A stretch of 64,000 bases of DNA from Pseudomonas sp. MF4836 (GCF_002018875.1 NZ_MVOL01000007.1:124001-188000); one strand, 5' to 3'; shown: positions 51,433 through 60,727, numbered from the stretch's first letter. Notes: generated by a model not told the origin, from the letters alone. A program made the numbers and translations.

Positions 51433-52632
51433 TCAGCGCGCCAGCAAGGCCTCACTCAAGGCCGCCGAGGCGCTGTACAGCGCCATCCTGCCGCGCACCA
51501 GCACCTGGGCGCTGCGCCGATAGGCCGCCGCGTCGATCAGCACCTGCTCGCCGTCCAGGCGTGCGGTGATCAGGGTGTCGAGCACGCCGGCAGGGTTTTC
51601 GATCGACAGTGGGAATTCACCCACGCTGGCGCCCAGGGCCTGGGGCGCGCTGAGCACGTCATGGGCCACCGTGCCCTCGATCAGGCACGCCGCCGCCAGA
51701 CAGCAGCCACCGGAAACCGCCAGGGACGGATGGGCGCTTTGCGGGGTGAAGTAGCGGGTGTTGATGTGGCCACCGGCCTGTGCCGGGCTGACGATGCAGA
51801 TTTTTGGCAGGGTCTCGCTGCGCCGCAGTTCATCGGCGCTCATCAGGGCGCCGCTGCGATTGCGCAGTTGCATGCGCTGGCCGCCTTCGACCAGCAGATC
51901 GCTCAGGGCCGCTTTGAACACCGGATCGGCGTCCAGTTGCGCTGGCGTTTCATAACCGCTTTTGCCCAGGTCGGCGGCGTTGACGATGATCATCGGCACC
52001 GCGACGTCGATGCAGGTCGCGGCAATGCCATTGAGCCTGTCGCGGCGCAGGCCGCTGGGAAACAACGCCCCGGTCTTGGCCCCCACCGGGTCGTGCAGAA
52101 ACAGATCGACCCCGGGAAACACCCCGTTGACCCCAGGGATCCGGGTGTCGCTGAGCAGACGGCCATTGGCAAACCCCAGGCGCGCATAGAGCGTGGTCCG
52201 GGTGTTGGTATTGAAGATTTCGATCTGCGCCGTCGGCTCCTCAGGTGCCAGCCAGCCCCGGGCCAGGGCATAGAGCGGCAAGGCGGCCGACATATTGCCG
52301 CAGTTGACGCTCCAGTCGATGTGGCTCTTGCCGGCCGCCAGTTGCGCCAGGGTGCTGGTCATGCGCGTCTCGCCGGGCCTTCGCTCGACGATAAACACCT
52401 TGTTGCTGGTGGGGATGCCCCGGCCCAGCCCGGTGATCTGGGTGTTGCCCGGCCATTCCCCCACCAGCGGCACGCCCATCAGGTGGCGCAGCAACTCCTC
52501 CAGCAGCGCTTCGTCTTCGGGCACCGCCTCCCGGGCCAGGACCAACCCGGTCGAGGTGCCGCCGCGCATGTGAAACACCGGAAACTGAAGAATGCCGGCG
52601 TCAAGCGTGCAGCGCTGCGGGTCTGTGTTCAT
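51433..52632 (-). CDS. PrpF-family isomerase/tautomerase (4-oxalomesaconate tautomerase-like)
   Basis: The product has about 399 residues from ATG 52632. The family marker FPVFHMRGGTSTGLVLA lies near the start, with TSNKVFIVER, VNCGNMSAALPLYAL and SGGCCLAAACLIEGTV further on. PrpF and GalD proteins move double bonds in aconitate- or oxalomesaconate-type acids. There are no prp or gal genes nearby, so the substrate is open. It sits downstream of, and in the same direction as, the MocR gene. Confidence 0.85.
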   Translation of the reverse strand: MNTDPQRCTLDAGILQFPVFHMRGGTSTGLVLAREAVPEDEALLEELLRHLMGVPLVGEWPGNTQITGLGRGIPTSNKVFIVERRPGETRMTSTLAQLAAGKSHIDWSVNCGNMSAALPLYALARGWLAPEEPTAQIEIFNTNTRTTLYARLGFANGRLLSDTRIPGVNGVFPGVDLFLHDPVGAKTGALFPSGLRRDRLNGIAATCIDVAVPMIIVNAADLGKSGYETPAQLDADPVFKAALSDLLVEGGQRMQLRNRSGALMSADELRRSETLPKICIVSPAQAGGHINTRYFTPQSAHPSLAVSGGCCLAAACLIEGTVAHDVLSAPQALGASVGEFPLSIENPAGVLDTLITARLDGEQVLIDAAAYRRSAQVLVRGRMALYSASAALSEALLAR

Positions 52633-52716
52633 GGTCGGCTCGGGGCGATTGGCGAAGTCAGGGGGCAAAGCCTAAAGCCGTTGCCCGGCTTTTGACCAGC
52701 CCTGCGCCAGCGCCGC

Positions 52717-54063
52717 TCATGAATAGGCACCCACCACCCGCCGCACCTTGAGCAAGGCCTCGCGCAACGCCCCCATCTCCAGCGAGCCCAAGGCCAGGCG
52801 CAGCGCATGGGGAACATGGGCCGAGGTGGCGAACGGTTCGGCCGTGGACACCGACACCTGCTCACGCAGCAACTCCATGGCGATCTGGTCCGCGCGGACC
52901 TCTTCGGCCAGGGGCAGCCACAGAAAGTACGAAGAGGGGTGGCGCACCACCGGCAACCCCGCCAGCACCTGGTCGGCCAGGGCCTGCCGGGCCTCGGCGT
53001 CGGCGCGCTTTTGCGCCTCCAGCCGAGCGACCGTGCCATCGTCGATCCAGGCACAGGCAATCGCCGTCAGCATCCCTGCGGTGTTCCAGGTGGTGGCCCT
53101 GATACTGCGCTCCAGCGCCGGCACCTGCGGCAGGGGCGCGGCGATAAAACCAACCCGCAGGCCGGTGGCGACACTCTTGGAAAACCCGGACACATACAGC
53201 GTTCTTTCCGGCGCCAGGGCGGCAATCGGCGGCGGCGCCTCGGCGGCCAGAAACGCATAGGCCCCATCCTCGATGATCGACAGCCCATGCTCGCGCGCAA
53301 TCGCAACCAGTTGCCGGCGCTGTTCCAGCGCCATCACCCAGCCCATGGGGTTGTGCAGGGTCGGCATGGTGTAGACCGCCCGCACCGAACGCTGGCGGCA
53401 CAGTTGGTCGAGGGCGTCGAGGTCCGGCCCCTCGGCCGTTGCAGGGATTGGCAGCACTTCAAGGTGCAGGGATTCGGCCAGCACCTTGAACCCCGAGTAG
53501 GTCAGCGCGTCGGCGGCGATCACATCCCCCGGTTGCAGCAGCGCCATCAGCGCCACCGCCAAGCCATGCTGGGCGCCGCTGACGATCAGCACCTGCTCGG
53601 CCTGCACCTGCAACCCGCGGCTCAGCAGGTGATGTGCGACGCCAGCCCGCTCATGCAAACGCCCGGCATGGGGCTGGTAGCGCAGCAGGGATTCCAGGTC
53701 ACCGGACAACGCCAACTGGCGCAGGGCCGTGCGCAGCAGGTCGGCCTGCCCGGGAACCGAGGGGTAGTTGAAGTTGAGGTCGAGCATGCCCGCCACCACA
53801 TCCGGCTGGTCGATACCCTGACCCGGTGGCAGCGCGGTCTCCCGGACAAAGGTGCCGCGCCCGGTTTCGCCGCTGACCAGGCCCATGGCCTCCAGTTCGG
53901 CGTAGACCCGGCTGGCAGTGACCAGGGCCAGGCGGTGCTCGGCCGCCAGTTGGCGATGGGTCGGCAGGCGCGTACCGGGCGCCAGGCGCCCAGCACGAAT
54001 GTCGGCGGCGAAGCTATCAACCAGGGCTTTATAGCGGGCGCGAGGCATGAGCAATGTATCCAT
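52717..54063 (-). CDS. MocR-family regulator (GntR helix-turn-helix fused to aminotransferase fold)
   Basis: The product has 448 residues from ATG 54063. Its N-terminal GntR domain includes FAADIRAGRLAPGTRLPTHRQLA and LVTASRVYAELEAMGLV. The fold-type I aminotransferase domain has the PLP lysine in YVSGFSKSVATGLRVGF. MocR proteins use PLP-amino acid adducts as signals. It is divergent from the EamA transporter, its probable target. ATG 54048 (MPRARYK) is an alternative, because the first ATG has no ribosome site. Confidence 0.92.
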   Translation of the reverse strand: MDTLLMPRARYKALVDSFAADIRAGRLAPGTRLPTHRQLAAEHRLALVTASRVYAELEAMGLVSGETGRGTFVRETALPPGQGIDQPDVVAGMLDLNFNYPSVPGQADLLRTALRQLALSGDLESLLRYQPHAGRLHERAGVAHHLLSRGLQVQAEQVLIVSGAQHGLAVALMALLQPGDVIAADALTYSGFKVLAESLHLEVLPIPATAEGPDLDALDQLCRQRSVRAVYTMPTLHNPMGWVMALEQRRQLVAIAREHGLSIIEDGAYAFLAAEAPPPIAALAPERTLYVSGFSKSVATGLRVGFIAAPLPQVPALERSIRATTWNTAGMLTAIACAWIDDGTVARLEAQKRADAEARQALADQVLAGLPVVRHPSSYFLWLPLAEEVRADQIAMELLREQVSVSTAEPFATSAHVPHALRLALGSLEMGALREALLKVRRVVGAYS

Positions 54064-54064
54064 G

Positions 54065-54081
54065 ACAATTTTTTGATTGTA
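54065..54081 (-). promoter_or_regulatory. -10 element and inverted repeat at the mocR start
   Basis: On the minus strand TACAAT lies 13 bases before the mocR ATG. ACAAT/ATTGT (54065-54069, 54076-54080) form an inverted repeat that could be an autoregulatory site. A start point here would leave almost no 5' leader. Confidence 0.4.
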
Positions 54082-54182
54082 TCGGGAGCGGGTCATAGCA
54101 TGCGCTTCATGCCACCCGTCATGCCACTGCAATCCTGACCCTGGCCCTGCCCTTTCCCTCCCTGCAATCGAGTGTGCCCCTG

Positions 54183-55079
54183 ATGGAACAGACATCGACC
54201 CCAACCCACCCGACTCTGGAAAAAACCTCCAGCGGCTGGCTCAACGGATTGATCGGCGTGATTATTTTCAGTGGCTCGCTGCCCGCGACCCGGGTCGCGG
54301 TGCTGGAGTTCGACCCGGTGTTTCTGACCGTCGCCCGGGCCACCATTGCCGGCCTCCTGGCGCTGTGCATGCTGCTCGCGTTCAAGCAGCCGCGCCCTGC
54401 CCGCAGCCAGGTGCTGCCGTTGTTGATTGTCGCCATCGGCGTGGTGCTGGGCTTTCCGCTATTGACCGCCCTGGCCCTGCAATATGTGACCTCCGCCCAC
54501 TCCATCGTGTTTCTCGGCATGCTGCCCCTGGCGACGGCGGTGTTCGGCGTGTTGCGCGGCGGCGAACGGCCGCGTCCGGTGTTCTGGCTGTTCTCGATCC
54601 TGGGCAGCGCGCTGGTGATGGGTTTCGCCCTGTCCCAGGGCCTGAGCGCAGCGCCTGAAGGCGACATCCTGATGCTGTTGGCGGTGCTGATCTGTGGCCT
54701 GGGTTACGCCGAAGGCGCCCGCCTATCGCGCAGCCTGGGCGGCTGGCAGGTGATCTGCTGGGCGCTGGTGCTGGCCTTGCCGGTCATGGCCGGGGCCACC
54801 TGGCTGCTGGCCCCGGCCCGCTTTGCCGGCATCAGCCTGCCGGCCTGGTTGAGCCTGGGCTACGTGTCGCTGTTCAGCATGCTGATCGGCTTCGTGTTCT
54901 GGTATCGCGGCCTGGCCCAGGGCGGCATTGCCGCCGTCGGCCAGTTGCAGTTGCTGCAACCCTTCTTCGGCCTGGCGCTGGCCGCGACCCTGCTCCACGA
55001 ACAGGTCAGCCTGGGCATGCTCGGGGTCACCGTGGCCGTGATCGCCTGCGTGGCCGGGGCCAAGCGGTTTTCCCGCTAG
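54183..55079 (+). CDS. EamA (DMT superfamily) transporter
   Basis: The 298-residue protein has about ten hydrophobic helices in two EamA repeats: GLIGVIIFSGSLPATRVAVL, TVARATIAGLLALCML, SAHSIVFLGMLPLATAVF in the first, and SLGYVSLFSMLIGFVFWYRGLA, LQLLQPFFGLALAATLL in the second. It likely exports a small metabolite. It is divergent from the MocR gene, which would sense the related amino acid or amine. Confidence 0.92.
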   Translation: MEQTSTPTHPTLEKTSSGWLNGLIGVIIFSGSLPATRVAVLEFDPVFLTVARATIAGLLALCMLLAFKQPRPARSQVLPLLIVAIGVVLGFPLLTALALQYVTSAHSIVFLGMLPLATAVFGVLRGGERPRPVFWLFSILGSALVMGFALSQGLSAAPEGDILMLLAVLICGLGYAEGARLSRSLGGWQVICWALVLALPVMAGATWLLAPARFAGISLPAWLSLGYVSLFSMLIGFVFWYRGLAQGGIAAVGQLQLLQPFFGLALAATLLHEQVSLGMLGVTVAVIACVAGAKRFSR

Positions 55080-55100
55080 CCCGGCGCACCTTCGCGAGAC

Positions 55101-55721
55101 TCAGGCGCGGCGCGCCAGCAACAGCACCGAGGCCGCCGCCGACAACAAGGCGGCGCAGCAGCGATTGAAGATGCGCTTGCCCGCGGGCTGGGCAAACCAG
55201 CGCCGCATGTACAGCCCCATAAAGGCGTAGCCACTGATGGCGATCCACTCCAGCACCAGGAACAACCCGCCCAGCACCAGGAACTGCGCAGAGATCGGTG
55301 CAGCCGGATCGACGAACTGCGGCAGGAACGCAGTGAAAATCAGGATGGCCTTGGGGTTGCCGATGGCCACCAGGAACTCCTGTCGCGCCAGGGCCAGCAA
55401 CCCCAGGGACGCGGTGTTGCTCTCGGCCTCGACCCGGGTATCTGCACGCCATAACTGATGCGCCAGGTACAACAGATAGCCCGCACCGAGAATCTTGATC
55501 CCGTAGAACAGCAGCTCCGAGGCTTGCAGCACCACCGCCAGCCCGGCCGACGCCAGGGCGATCATCAGCGAAAACGCCAGCAGCCGACCCACGCCAGCCA
55601 GGCACGACGTGCGAAAGCCGTAGGTCGTGGCATTCCTGACCGACAGCAGGTTATTCGGCCCGGGGGCCATATTCAGGGCGAAGCAGGCCGGGAGGAACAG
55701 CGCCAGGGTGGCCAGGTTCAT
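55101..55721 (-). CDS. LysE/RhtB-family amino acid exporter
   Basis: The 206-residue protein has five to six helices and the family motif NMAPGPNNLLSVRNATTYGFR near the N-terminus, then GAGYLLYLAHQLWR and FLVAIGNPKAILIFTAFLPQFVD. It is convergent with the EamA gene and stands alone. A second paralogue lies at 56677. The exported amino acid cannot be inferred. Confidence 0.92.
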   Translation of the reverse strand: MNLATLALFLPACFALNMAPGPNNLLSVRNATTYGFRTSCLAGVGRLLAFSLMIALASAGLAVVLQASELLFYGIKILGAGYLLYLAHQLWRADTRVEAESNTASLGLLALARQEFLVAIGNPKAILIFTAFLPQFVDPAAPISAQFLVLGGLFLVLEWIAISGYAFMGLYMRRWFAQPAGKRIFNRCCAALLSAAASVLLLARRA

Positions 55722-55889
55722 GGGAGCTCCAAGTGCAGGTGGGGTGACGGTTTTTAGTCAAGACCGGAAAACTTAAAGAGCATCCGGGCGCGATGCAAGC
55801 GCCAGTGCAAGCCACCCTTCCATAGTCCACCCCCCCATCACTCATTCAGGGTTTCGTTGGCCGCCCTGGGGGTTTTAACCAACCGCGCT

Positions 55890-56375
55890 TCAAACCGTTT
55901 TACGCTGCAGATCCAGCGTGGTGCCGATCAGTCGGGTGAAGATACTCAGCAACTCCATGGTCTCCGGGTTTTCCAGTTTTCTGGGCAACGTATCGAGGGC
56001 GCATAAGGTGCCGAAAACCGTGCCGTCGGCGAAAACGATCGGCAGTGAGATGTAGCTTTCAAAACCATGGTGCTTGGGCAGCGGGTGTTCGGAGAACACC
56101 GGGTCAAGGCTGGCGTGTTCGATCACGATCGGCTTGCGGGCCAGGCGCAGCTGATTGCACAGGGTGGCCTCGATCAAGAGTTCATCGCCCACATTCACGC
56201 CGAACTGCAATTCGTCATGCACCGCGCAGGCGACCCAATGGGTGTCGGTCATCTTGGAAATCGCGGCGAATCGCATACGGGTCAAACGGGTGGTCAGCCT
56301 CAGGATATTTGAGGTGACTTCTATTTCAGCAATCGCAGCCCGTTCTTCAGCGGTAAGATTTTTTATGACCAACAC
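55890..56375 (-). CDS. GAF-domain protein
   Basis: A GAF domain of about 160 residues: LTRMRFAAISKMTDTHWVACAVHDEL, LCNQLRLARKPIVIEHASLD, ISLPIVFADGTVFGTLCALDT and a closing helix LLSIFTRLIGTTLDLQRK. No output domain is attached. The start is unclear: GTG 56375 and TTG 56372 crowd the AGGAG site, while the position at the right distance is an ATA codon. It stands alone between two LysE exporters. The ligand is unknown. Confidence 0.8.
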   Translation of the reverse strand: MLVIKNLTAEERAAIAEIEVTSNILRLTTRLTRMRFAAISKMTDTHWVACAVHDELQFGVNVGDELLIEATLCNQLRLARKPIVIEHASLDPVFSEHPLPKHHGFESYISLPIVFADGTVFGTLCALDTLPRKLENPETMELLSIFTRLIGTTLDLQRKTV

Positions 56376-56676
56376 TCCTGACAATAATGGATAAAACACC
56401 CTCCCCCGGCATGGACGCCATAGCGCCCCCTGAAAGTCCTGCGGTTGCCATCGGCCGCTTGCGGGTTGTGCCGAACCGCTCGAGGCATGACAGGCCAGTG
56501 CTATGAAATGATCGGCAACAGCACCCTCGGCTTGAGCCTGCTGCGACGAATGACCGGCTGCGTGCAAGACCCCGGGCGCCGGGGAGCGGTGATTTGGGAT
56601 AGAAAGCGGCCGAGGGAAAAGGTTCAGGCTGGCCAGGTGCTAATCTGCCCGCCACATCCCGCCGCGAAACCTTGCC
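56376..56676. other. Intergenic region with no recognisable feature
   Basis: The roughly 300 bases between the GAF gene and the next exporter show no gene, no REP element and no strong hairpin. Confidence 0.4.
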
Positions 56677-57297
56677 ATGACCATTGCCGACAGCCTCCTG
56701 GCCTTCACCCTGGCCGCCACGCTCCTGACTATCACCCCCGGGCTCGACACCGCCCTGGTGCTGCGCACGGCCACGGTCGAAGGCAAGCGCCAGGCGATTC
56801 AGGCGGCCCTCGGGATCAACGCCGGCTGCCTGCTGTGGGGCGCGGCGGTGGCGTTTGGCCTGGGCGCGTTGATCATGGTTTCCGAACTGGCCTACACCGC
56901 CCTCAAGTACTGCGGCGCGGCTTATCTGTGCTGGCTCGGGCTGAACATGCTGCTGGCGCCGCGCAGCACCATGGCGGCAGCCAAGACCCCGGGCCAGCGC
57001 GGCGCCAACTGGTTTCTCAAGGGCATGCTGGGCAATGTGCTCAACCCCAAGATCGGCATTTTCTATGTATCGTTCCTGCCGCAATTCATCCCCCAGGGCA
57101 GCCCACTGGTGCCGTGGACCTTTGGCCTGGTGGCCATCCATGTGGTGCTGGGGTTGGCCTGGTCGCTGCTGTTGATCGGCGCCACCCGCCCGCTGAGTGC
57201 CGTCCTGCAACGAGCGCCGGTGATGCGCTGGATGGACCGCACCACCGGCACGCTGTTTCTGTTGTTCGCCGCGCGCCTGGCCTTCAGCAAACGCTGA
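56677..57297 (+). CDS. LysE/RhtB-family amino acid exporter
   Basis: The 206-residue membrane protein has the LysE signature TITPGLDTALVLRTATVEGKRQA, AAYLCWLGLNMLLAP and GMLGNVLNPKIGIFYVSFLPQFI, with about six helices. It is only distantly similar to the exporter at 55101. It ends 9 bases before the end of the convergent Rrf2 gene. Confidence 0.92.
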   Translation: MTIADSLLAFTLAATLLTITPGLDTALVLRTATVEGKRQAIQAALGINAGCLLWGAAVAFGLGALIMVSELAYTALKYCGAAYLCWLGLNMLLAPRSTMAAAKTPGQRGANWFLKGMLGNVLNPKIGIFYVSFLPQFIPQGSPLVPWTFGLVAIHVVLGLAWSLLLIGATRPLSAVLQRAPVMRWMDRTTGTLFLLFAARLAFSKR

Positions 57298-57306
57298 GCC
57301 GCGGCC

Positions 57307-57771
57307 TCAAGCCCGGTCGGCGTCTGGTGCGGCGGCGTCGCTCAGGGTGGTTTGAAAGCGCCGGTCGAAATCCTCGGCCAGCTCGGCCAGGGTCACCCGC
57401 CCCAGGCGCTCGAGCAGCAGCGCCTGGGCCGCATCGAAGGCGTCGGTGAGGGCTGCATTCACCGCCTGCTCCACCAGGCACTCCGGGTGGTCGGTGGACA
57501 GGCCGATGGAGAAGATCGAGGTCGCGCCCAGCGCCTGGTGAATGTCCAGCAGGGTCATGTCGGCGAGGCTGCAGGTCAGGGTCCAGCCGCCCTGATGGCC
57601 CTTTTCGGAACGCACATAACCTTGCTCCTTGAGCAGCCCCATGGTCCGGCGCACCACCACCGGGTTGGTTCCGAGCATGCGGGCGATGGTCTCGGAAGTC
57701 GCGCATTGCTGGTGGCGGTCCATGTGGATCAGCACATGCAGCATGCGGGAAAGTCGGGTGTCGGTTCTCAT
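57307..57771 (-). CDS. Rrf2-family transcriptional regulator
   Basis: About 154 residues from ATG 57771. The Rrf2 helix-turn-helix is SRMLHVLIHMDRHQQCATSETIARML with VVVRRTMGLLKEQGYV, and the wing is KGHQGGWTLTCSLADMTLLDI. It has Cys in QQCATS, LTCSL and HPECLV, spaced unlike the IscR cluster ligands, so it may be redox-sensing or non-metal. It is divergent from a thioredoxin-reductase-like gene across an inverted repeat. Confidence 0.9.
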   Translation of the reverse strand: MRTDTRLSRMLHVLIHMDRHQQCATSETIARMLGTNPVVVRRTMGLLKEQGYVRSEKGHQGGWTLTCSLADMTLLDIHQALGATSIFSIGLSTDHPECLVEQAVNAALTDAFDAAQALLLERLGRVTLAELAEDFDRRFQTTLSDAAAPDADRA

Positions 57772-57827
57772 CCTGTCCTCGTGGTCGGCCTGAATCGGGG
57801 CGGACCGAGTATCGCTTGCAACCAGTG

Positions 57828-57866
57828 AAGTTACGAGAGTGTTGACAGGCAACTTTCACGTAACTT
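57828..57866. promoter_or_regulatory. Inverted repeat between the Rrf2 and oxidoreductase genes
   Basis: AAGTTACG (57828-57835) and CGTAACTT (57859-57866) are perfect inverted copies with a 23-base spacer that contains TTGACA (57842-57847), a good -35 hexamer. It is a likely binding site for the divergent Rrf2 regulator. Confidence 0.5.
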
Positions 57867-57923
57867 ACGGTGTGTCGTGAAATCCTTGAAGCCCTTCAAG
57901 GGACCCCACTGAAGGTGTATTGC

Positions 57924-58811
57924 ATGGTGTACGACGTGATTATTGTGGGCGGCAGCTATGCCGGGCTGTCTGCCGGCTTGCAGCTGGCGCGGGCGCGACG
58001 AACGCTGCTGGTGCTGGATTCGGCGCAACGGCGCAACCGTTTTGCCGGCAACTCCCACGGCTTTCTTGGCCAGGACGGACGCCCCGCCGCCGACATCGCC
58101 AACGATGCGCGCAACCAGTTGCTGGCCTACCCCACGGTGACCTGGGTCTCGGCAATCGCCAGCCATGGGCGCCAGGAAGCCGGGTTGTTCGAGGTCGACA
58201 CCCTCGATGGCCAGCGCTACAGCGCCCGGCGGCTGATCCTCGCCAGTGGCGTGGTCGACGAACTGCCGGCAATCGAAGGCCTGGCATCGCGCTGGGGTCA
58301 AAGCGTCTTCCACTGCCCCTACTGCCATGGCTATGAACTCGAGGGCGGGCCGATCGGCGTGCTGGCCAACTCCGAATTGGCCATGCATCACGCCCTGCTG
58401 CTGCCCGAATGGGGCCCCACCACGTTCTTTACCAATGGCGTGTTCGTGCCCGATGCCGAGCAACGGGCACAACTGGCCAAACGCGGGGTGACTCTGGAGG
58501 AGCAACGGCTGAGCCATATCAGCGGCGATCAGGCCGATGTGGTGCTGGTCGACCAGCGGGTGATCCGCCTCAAGGGCCTGTTCACCCAACCGCGCACCCA
58601 CCTGGCCAGCCCTTTGGCCGAGCGCCTGGGCTGCGAGCTTGAAGCCGGGGCGATGGGCAGTTTCATCAAGACCGATGCCAGCCGCGAAACCAGCGTTGGC
58701 GGGGTGTTCGCTTGCGGCGATGCGGCGCTGGCGTTCGGCTCGGTGGCGATCGCCGTGGGGGATGGCGCCCGGGCCGGCGCGGCGACGCACCAATCGCTGG
58801 TGCTGCGCTAA
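57924..58811 (+). CDS. Thioredoxin-reductase-like NAD(P)/FAD oxidoreductase
   Basis: The product has about 295 residues from ATG 57924. The FAD site is DVIIVGGSYAGLSAGLQLARA, the redox-active pair is CPYC in VFHCPYCHGYELEG, and the late FAD motif is GVFACGDAA. It resembles thioredoxin reductases but its NAD(P) domain lacks the usual GxGxxA (IGVLANSELAMHHALLL instead), as in ferredoxin/other low-Mr types. It probably reduces a disulfide partner or small molecule, controlled by the divergent Rrf2 protein. Confidence 0.9.
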   Translation: MVYDVIIVGGSYAGLSAGLQLARARRTLLVLDSAQRRNRFAGNSHGFLGQDGRPAADIANDARNQLLAYPTVTWVSAIASHGRQEAGLFEVDTLDGQRYSARRLILASGVVDELPAIEGLASRWGQSVFHCPYCHGYELEGGPIGVLANSELAMHHALLLPEWGPTTFFTNGVFVPDAEQRAQLAKRGVTLEEQRLSHISGDQADVVLVDQRVIRLKGLFTQPRTHLASPLAERLGCELEAGAMGSFIKTDASRETSVGGVFACGDAALAFGSVAIAVGDGARAGAATHQSLVLR

Positions 58812-58862
58812 GGCCCAGGTGCAACGCCGCCCGACACCGCAAGGCGTGGGCGGCGCAGGGGT

Positions 58863-59510
58863 TTACTCCTGGATCACCGAGTCGATTTCTTCGGCCATCA
58901 GCAGCGAATCACCCGAGTAGCGCTCGAACTTGACCCGACCAAAACCCGGGGCGTACCACGCTTCCATGCGCCCGCCTTCGAACTCTGCACTCAGGTGGCA
59001 GGTGTTGCTGAAGGTGCGGTCCTTGTAGTCGATCTTGGTCGGCAGGTCTTCGAAGCCGACAAAGGTGTAGTCGCTGAACCCTTCGTATTCCAGCGGGGTG
59101 CTGGTCTCGTCGGCATGGTTTTCCAGCTTGCCGCTGCCGCTGAGCTTGAACTTGGCGCCCGGTGCCGCCTTGCCCGGAAACTCCGGTGCCTTGCTGTAGG
59201 ACTCGGTCATCAGCGGCGCCTTGGCATCGCCGCCCATGGCGGAGATCCCGTAGCGCACGTTGCCCAGCAATTTGCGGCCGCTGGCGTCGTAGAAACTGGC
59301 GGAGCTGACGCCCCCTTCGGACTGGGTCACCGCAATCGCGTCCTGACCCATGAACTTGGCTTTTTCGATGCTGACCGTGGTGCCTTCGGCGCCGAAGGAA
59401 ACACCTGGCTTGAGGCTGAAGCACGCGGCGAAATCAGGGGCAGCGCTGGCCTGGGAAGAAATGGCGACAGCGCCCAGAACGAACGCGGCACGCAGAAGTT
59501 GAGAAGACAT
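58863..59510 (-). CDS. Exported protein of unknown function
   Basis: The product has 215 residues from ATG 59510, with an AAAGGAAAT ribosome site upstream. A signal peptide (LLRAAFVLGAVAISSQASA) is followed by a beta-rich mature part: FAACFSLKPGVSFGAEGTTV, FKLSGSGKLENHADETST, YTFVGFEDLPTKIDYKDRTF, and MEAWYAPGFGRVKFERYSGD. The last segment, with its Trp-Tyr-Ala-Pro-Gly, resembles DUF3108-like lipocalin-type periplasmic proteins. Function unknown. Confidence 0.8.
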   Translation of the reverse strand: MSSQLLRAAFVLGAVAISSQASAAPDFAACFSLKPGVSFGAEGTTVSIEKAKFMGQDAIAVTQSEGGVSSASFYDASGRKLLGNVRYGISAMGGDAKAPLMTESYSKAPEFPGKAAPGAKFKLSGSGKLENHADETSTPLEYEGFSDYTFVGFEDLPTKIDYKDRTFSNTCHLSAEFEGGRMEAWYAPGFGRVKFERYSGDSLLMAEEIDSVIQE

Positions 59511-59686
59511 TGATTTCCTTTCTTTGTCAGAACGAAACGGGTCCGTTGCGCACCCGAATCCTTGGGAATGGAGACTCCACACCCCAGGCGGAAAAAAGCC
59601 CGGGCGTGAGCGGCGCGGAATATAAACCACTTGTGCGGGCGCCGCCATGCGCACGTGGCACTTTGCCCCGGCGCTGAGGGCCGCGC

Positions 59687-60568
59687 TCAATCCATCAGCC
59701 GTTCGCGCAGGAACTCGATCAAGGCCTGCACCGGTCGAGAACCCTGGCGATGCTGGGGGTAGACCGCCGACAAGGTCAGGGGCTCGGGCTCGAAGTCTTC
59801 CAGCACCCGCACCAGGCGCCCATCCTGCAGCGCCTGACCGACGATAAAGGTCGGCAGGTAGGTGATGCCCAGGTCGGCAACGGCGGCGTCCTTGAGCAAC
59901 TCGCCATTGTTGACCCGCATACGCCCGCCGACGTTGATGTTCATGGGCTTGCCCTTGACCTGGAAGCGCCACTGCACCTGGCGTCCATGACCATAGGGCA
60001 GGCAATCGTGGCCACTGAGTTGCTCGGGGTGTTGCGGCACGCCACGGCTGGCCAGGTAGCCCGGGCTGGCGCAGTACACCCGCTGGATGGTGGCGATGCG
60101 GCGCGCGATCAGGGTCGAGTCTTCAAGCACGCCGATGCGCAGCACCAGGTCATAACCTTCGCTGAGCAGGTCCACCGGACGGTCACTGAGGTCGACCTCC
60201 ACCGACACCTGGGGGTAGCGCTGCAAAAACAGCGGCAACAGGCACCCCAGGTGCGCCAGGGCGAACGACAGCGGCGCACTCAGGCGCAGGGTGCCGCGCG
60301 GTTCGCTGTTCTGCCCGGCAATGCCCTGCTCCACCTCCTCGACCTCGCCCAGCAGGCGCAGCGCCGACTCGTAGTAGTTCTGGCCCAGGGGCGTGACGTC
60401 GAGGCGACGCGTGGAGCGGTTGAGCAGGCGCACCCCCAGGCGTTCTTCGAGCTGCATCAGGCGGCGACTGACGAACTGCTTGGACAACCCCAGCTTGTCG
60501 GCCGCCGCGGTGAAGCTGCCGGAGTCCATCACCTGGCAAAAAATACGCATGTCTTCAAACGGGTTCAT
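59687..60568 (-). CDS. LysR-family transcriptional regulator
   Basis: The product has 293 residues from ATG 60568. The winged helix-turn-helix is GSFTAAADKLGLSKQFVSRRLMQLEERLGVRLL with the TRRLDVTPLGQNYYE turn; the effector domain starts GTLRLSAPLSFALAHLG. It belongs to the CrgA/AaeR-like subgroup. It is divergent from the esterase gene across 159 bases, its probable target. Confidence 0.92.
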   Translation of the reverse strand: MNPFEDMRIFCQVMDSGSFTAAADKLGLSKQFVSRRLMQLEERLGVRLLNRSTRRLDVTPLGQNYYESALRLLGEVEEVEQGIAGQNSEPRGTLRLSAPLSFALAHLGCLLPLFLQRYPQVSVEVDLSDRPVDLLSEGYDLVLRIGVLEDSTLIARRIATIQRVYCASPGYLASRGVPQHPEQLSGHDCLPYGHGRQVQWRFQVKGKPMNINVGGRMRVNNGELLKDAAVADLGITYLPTFIVGQALQDGRLVRVLEDFEPEPLTLSAVYPQHRQGSRPVQALIEFLRERLMD

Positions 60569-60727
60569 TGTCACGTCTCGGTTGACAGTCAAACGCTTTA
60601 TAGCGGCTTTTTCACGATTAGGCATCAGATTAATCTGAGCACAGGTTGTCGCTGAGACCCTTCACACCACAGCGCAACCCATTGAATAAACAACTAAAAA
60701 CTCAATTTTTCGAAAGGATTGCCGCCC

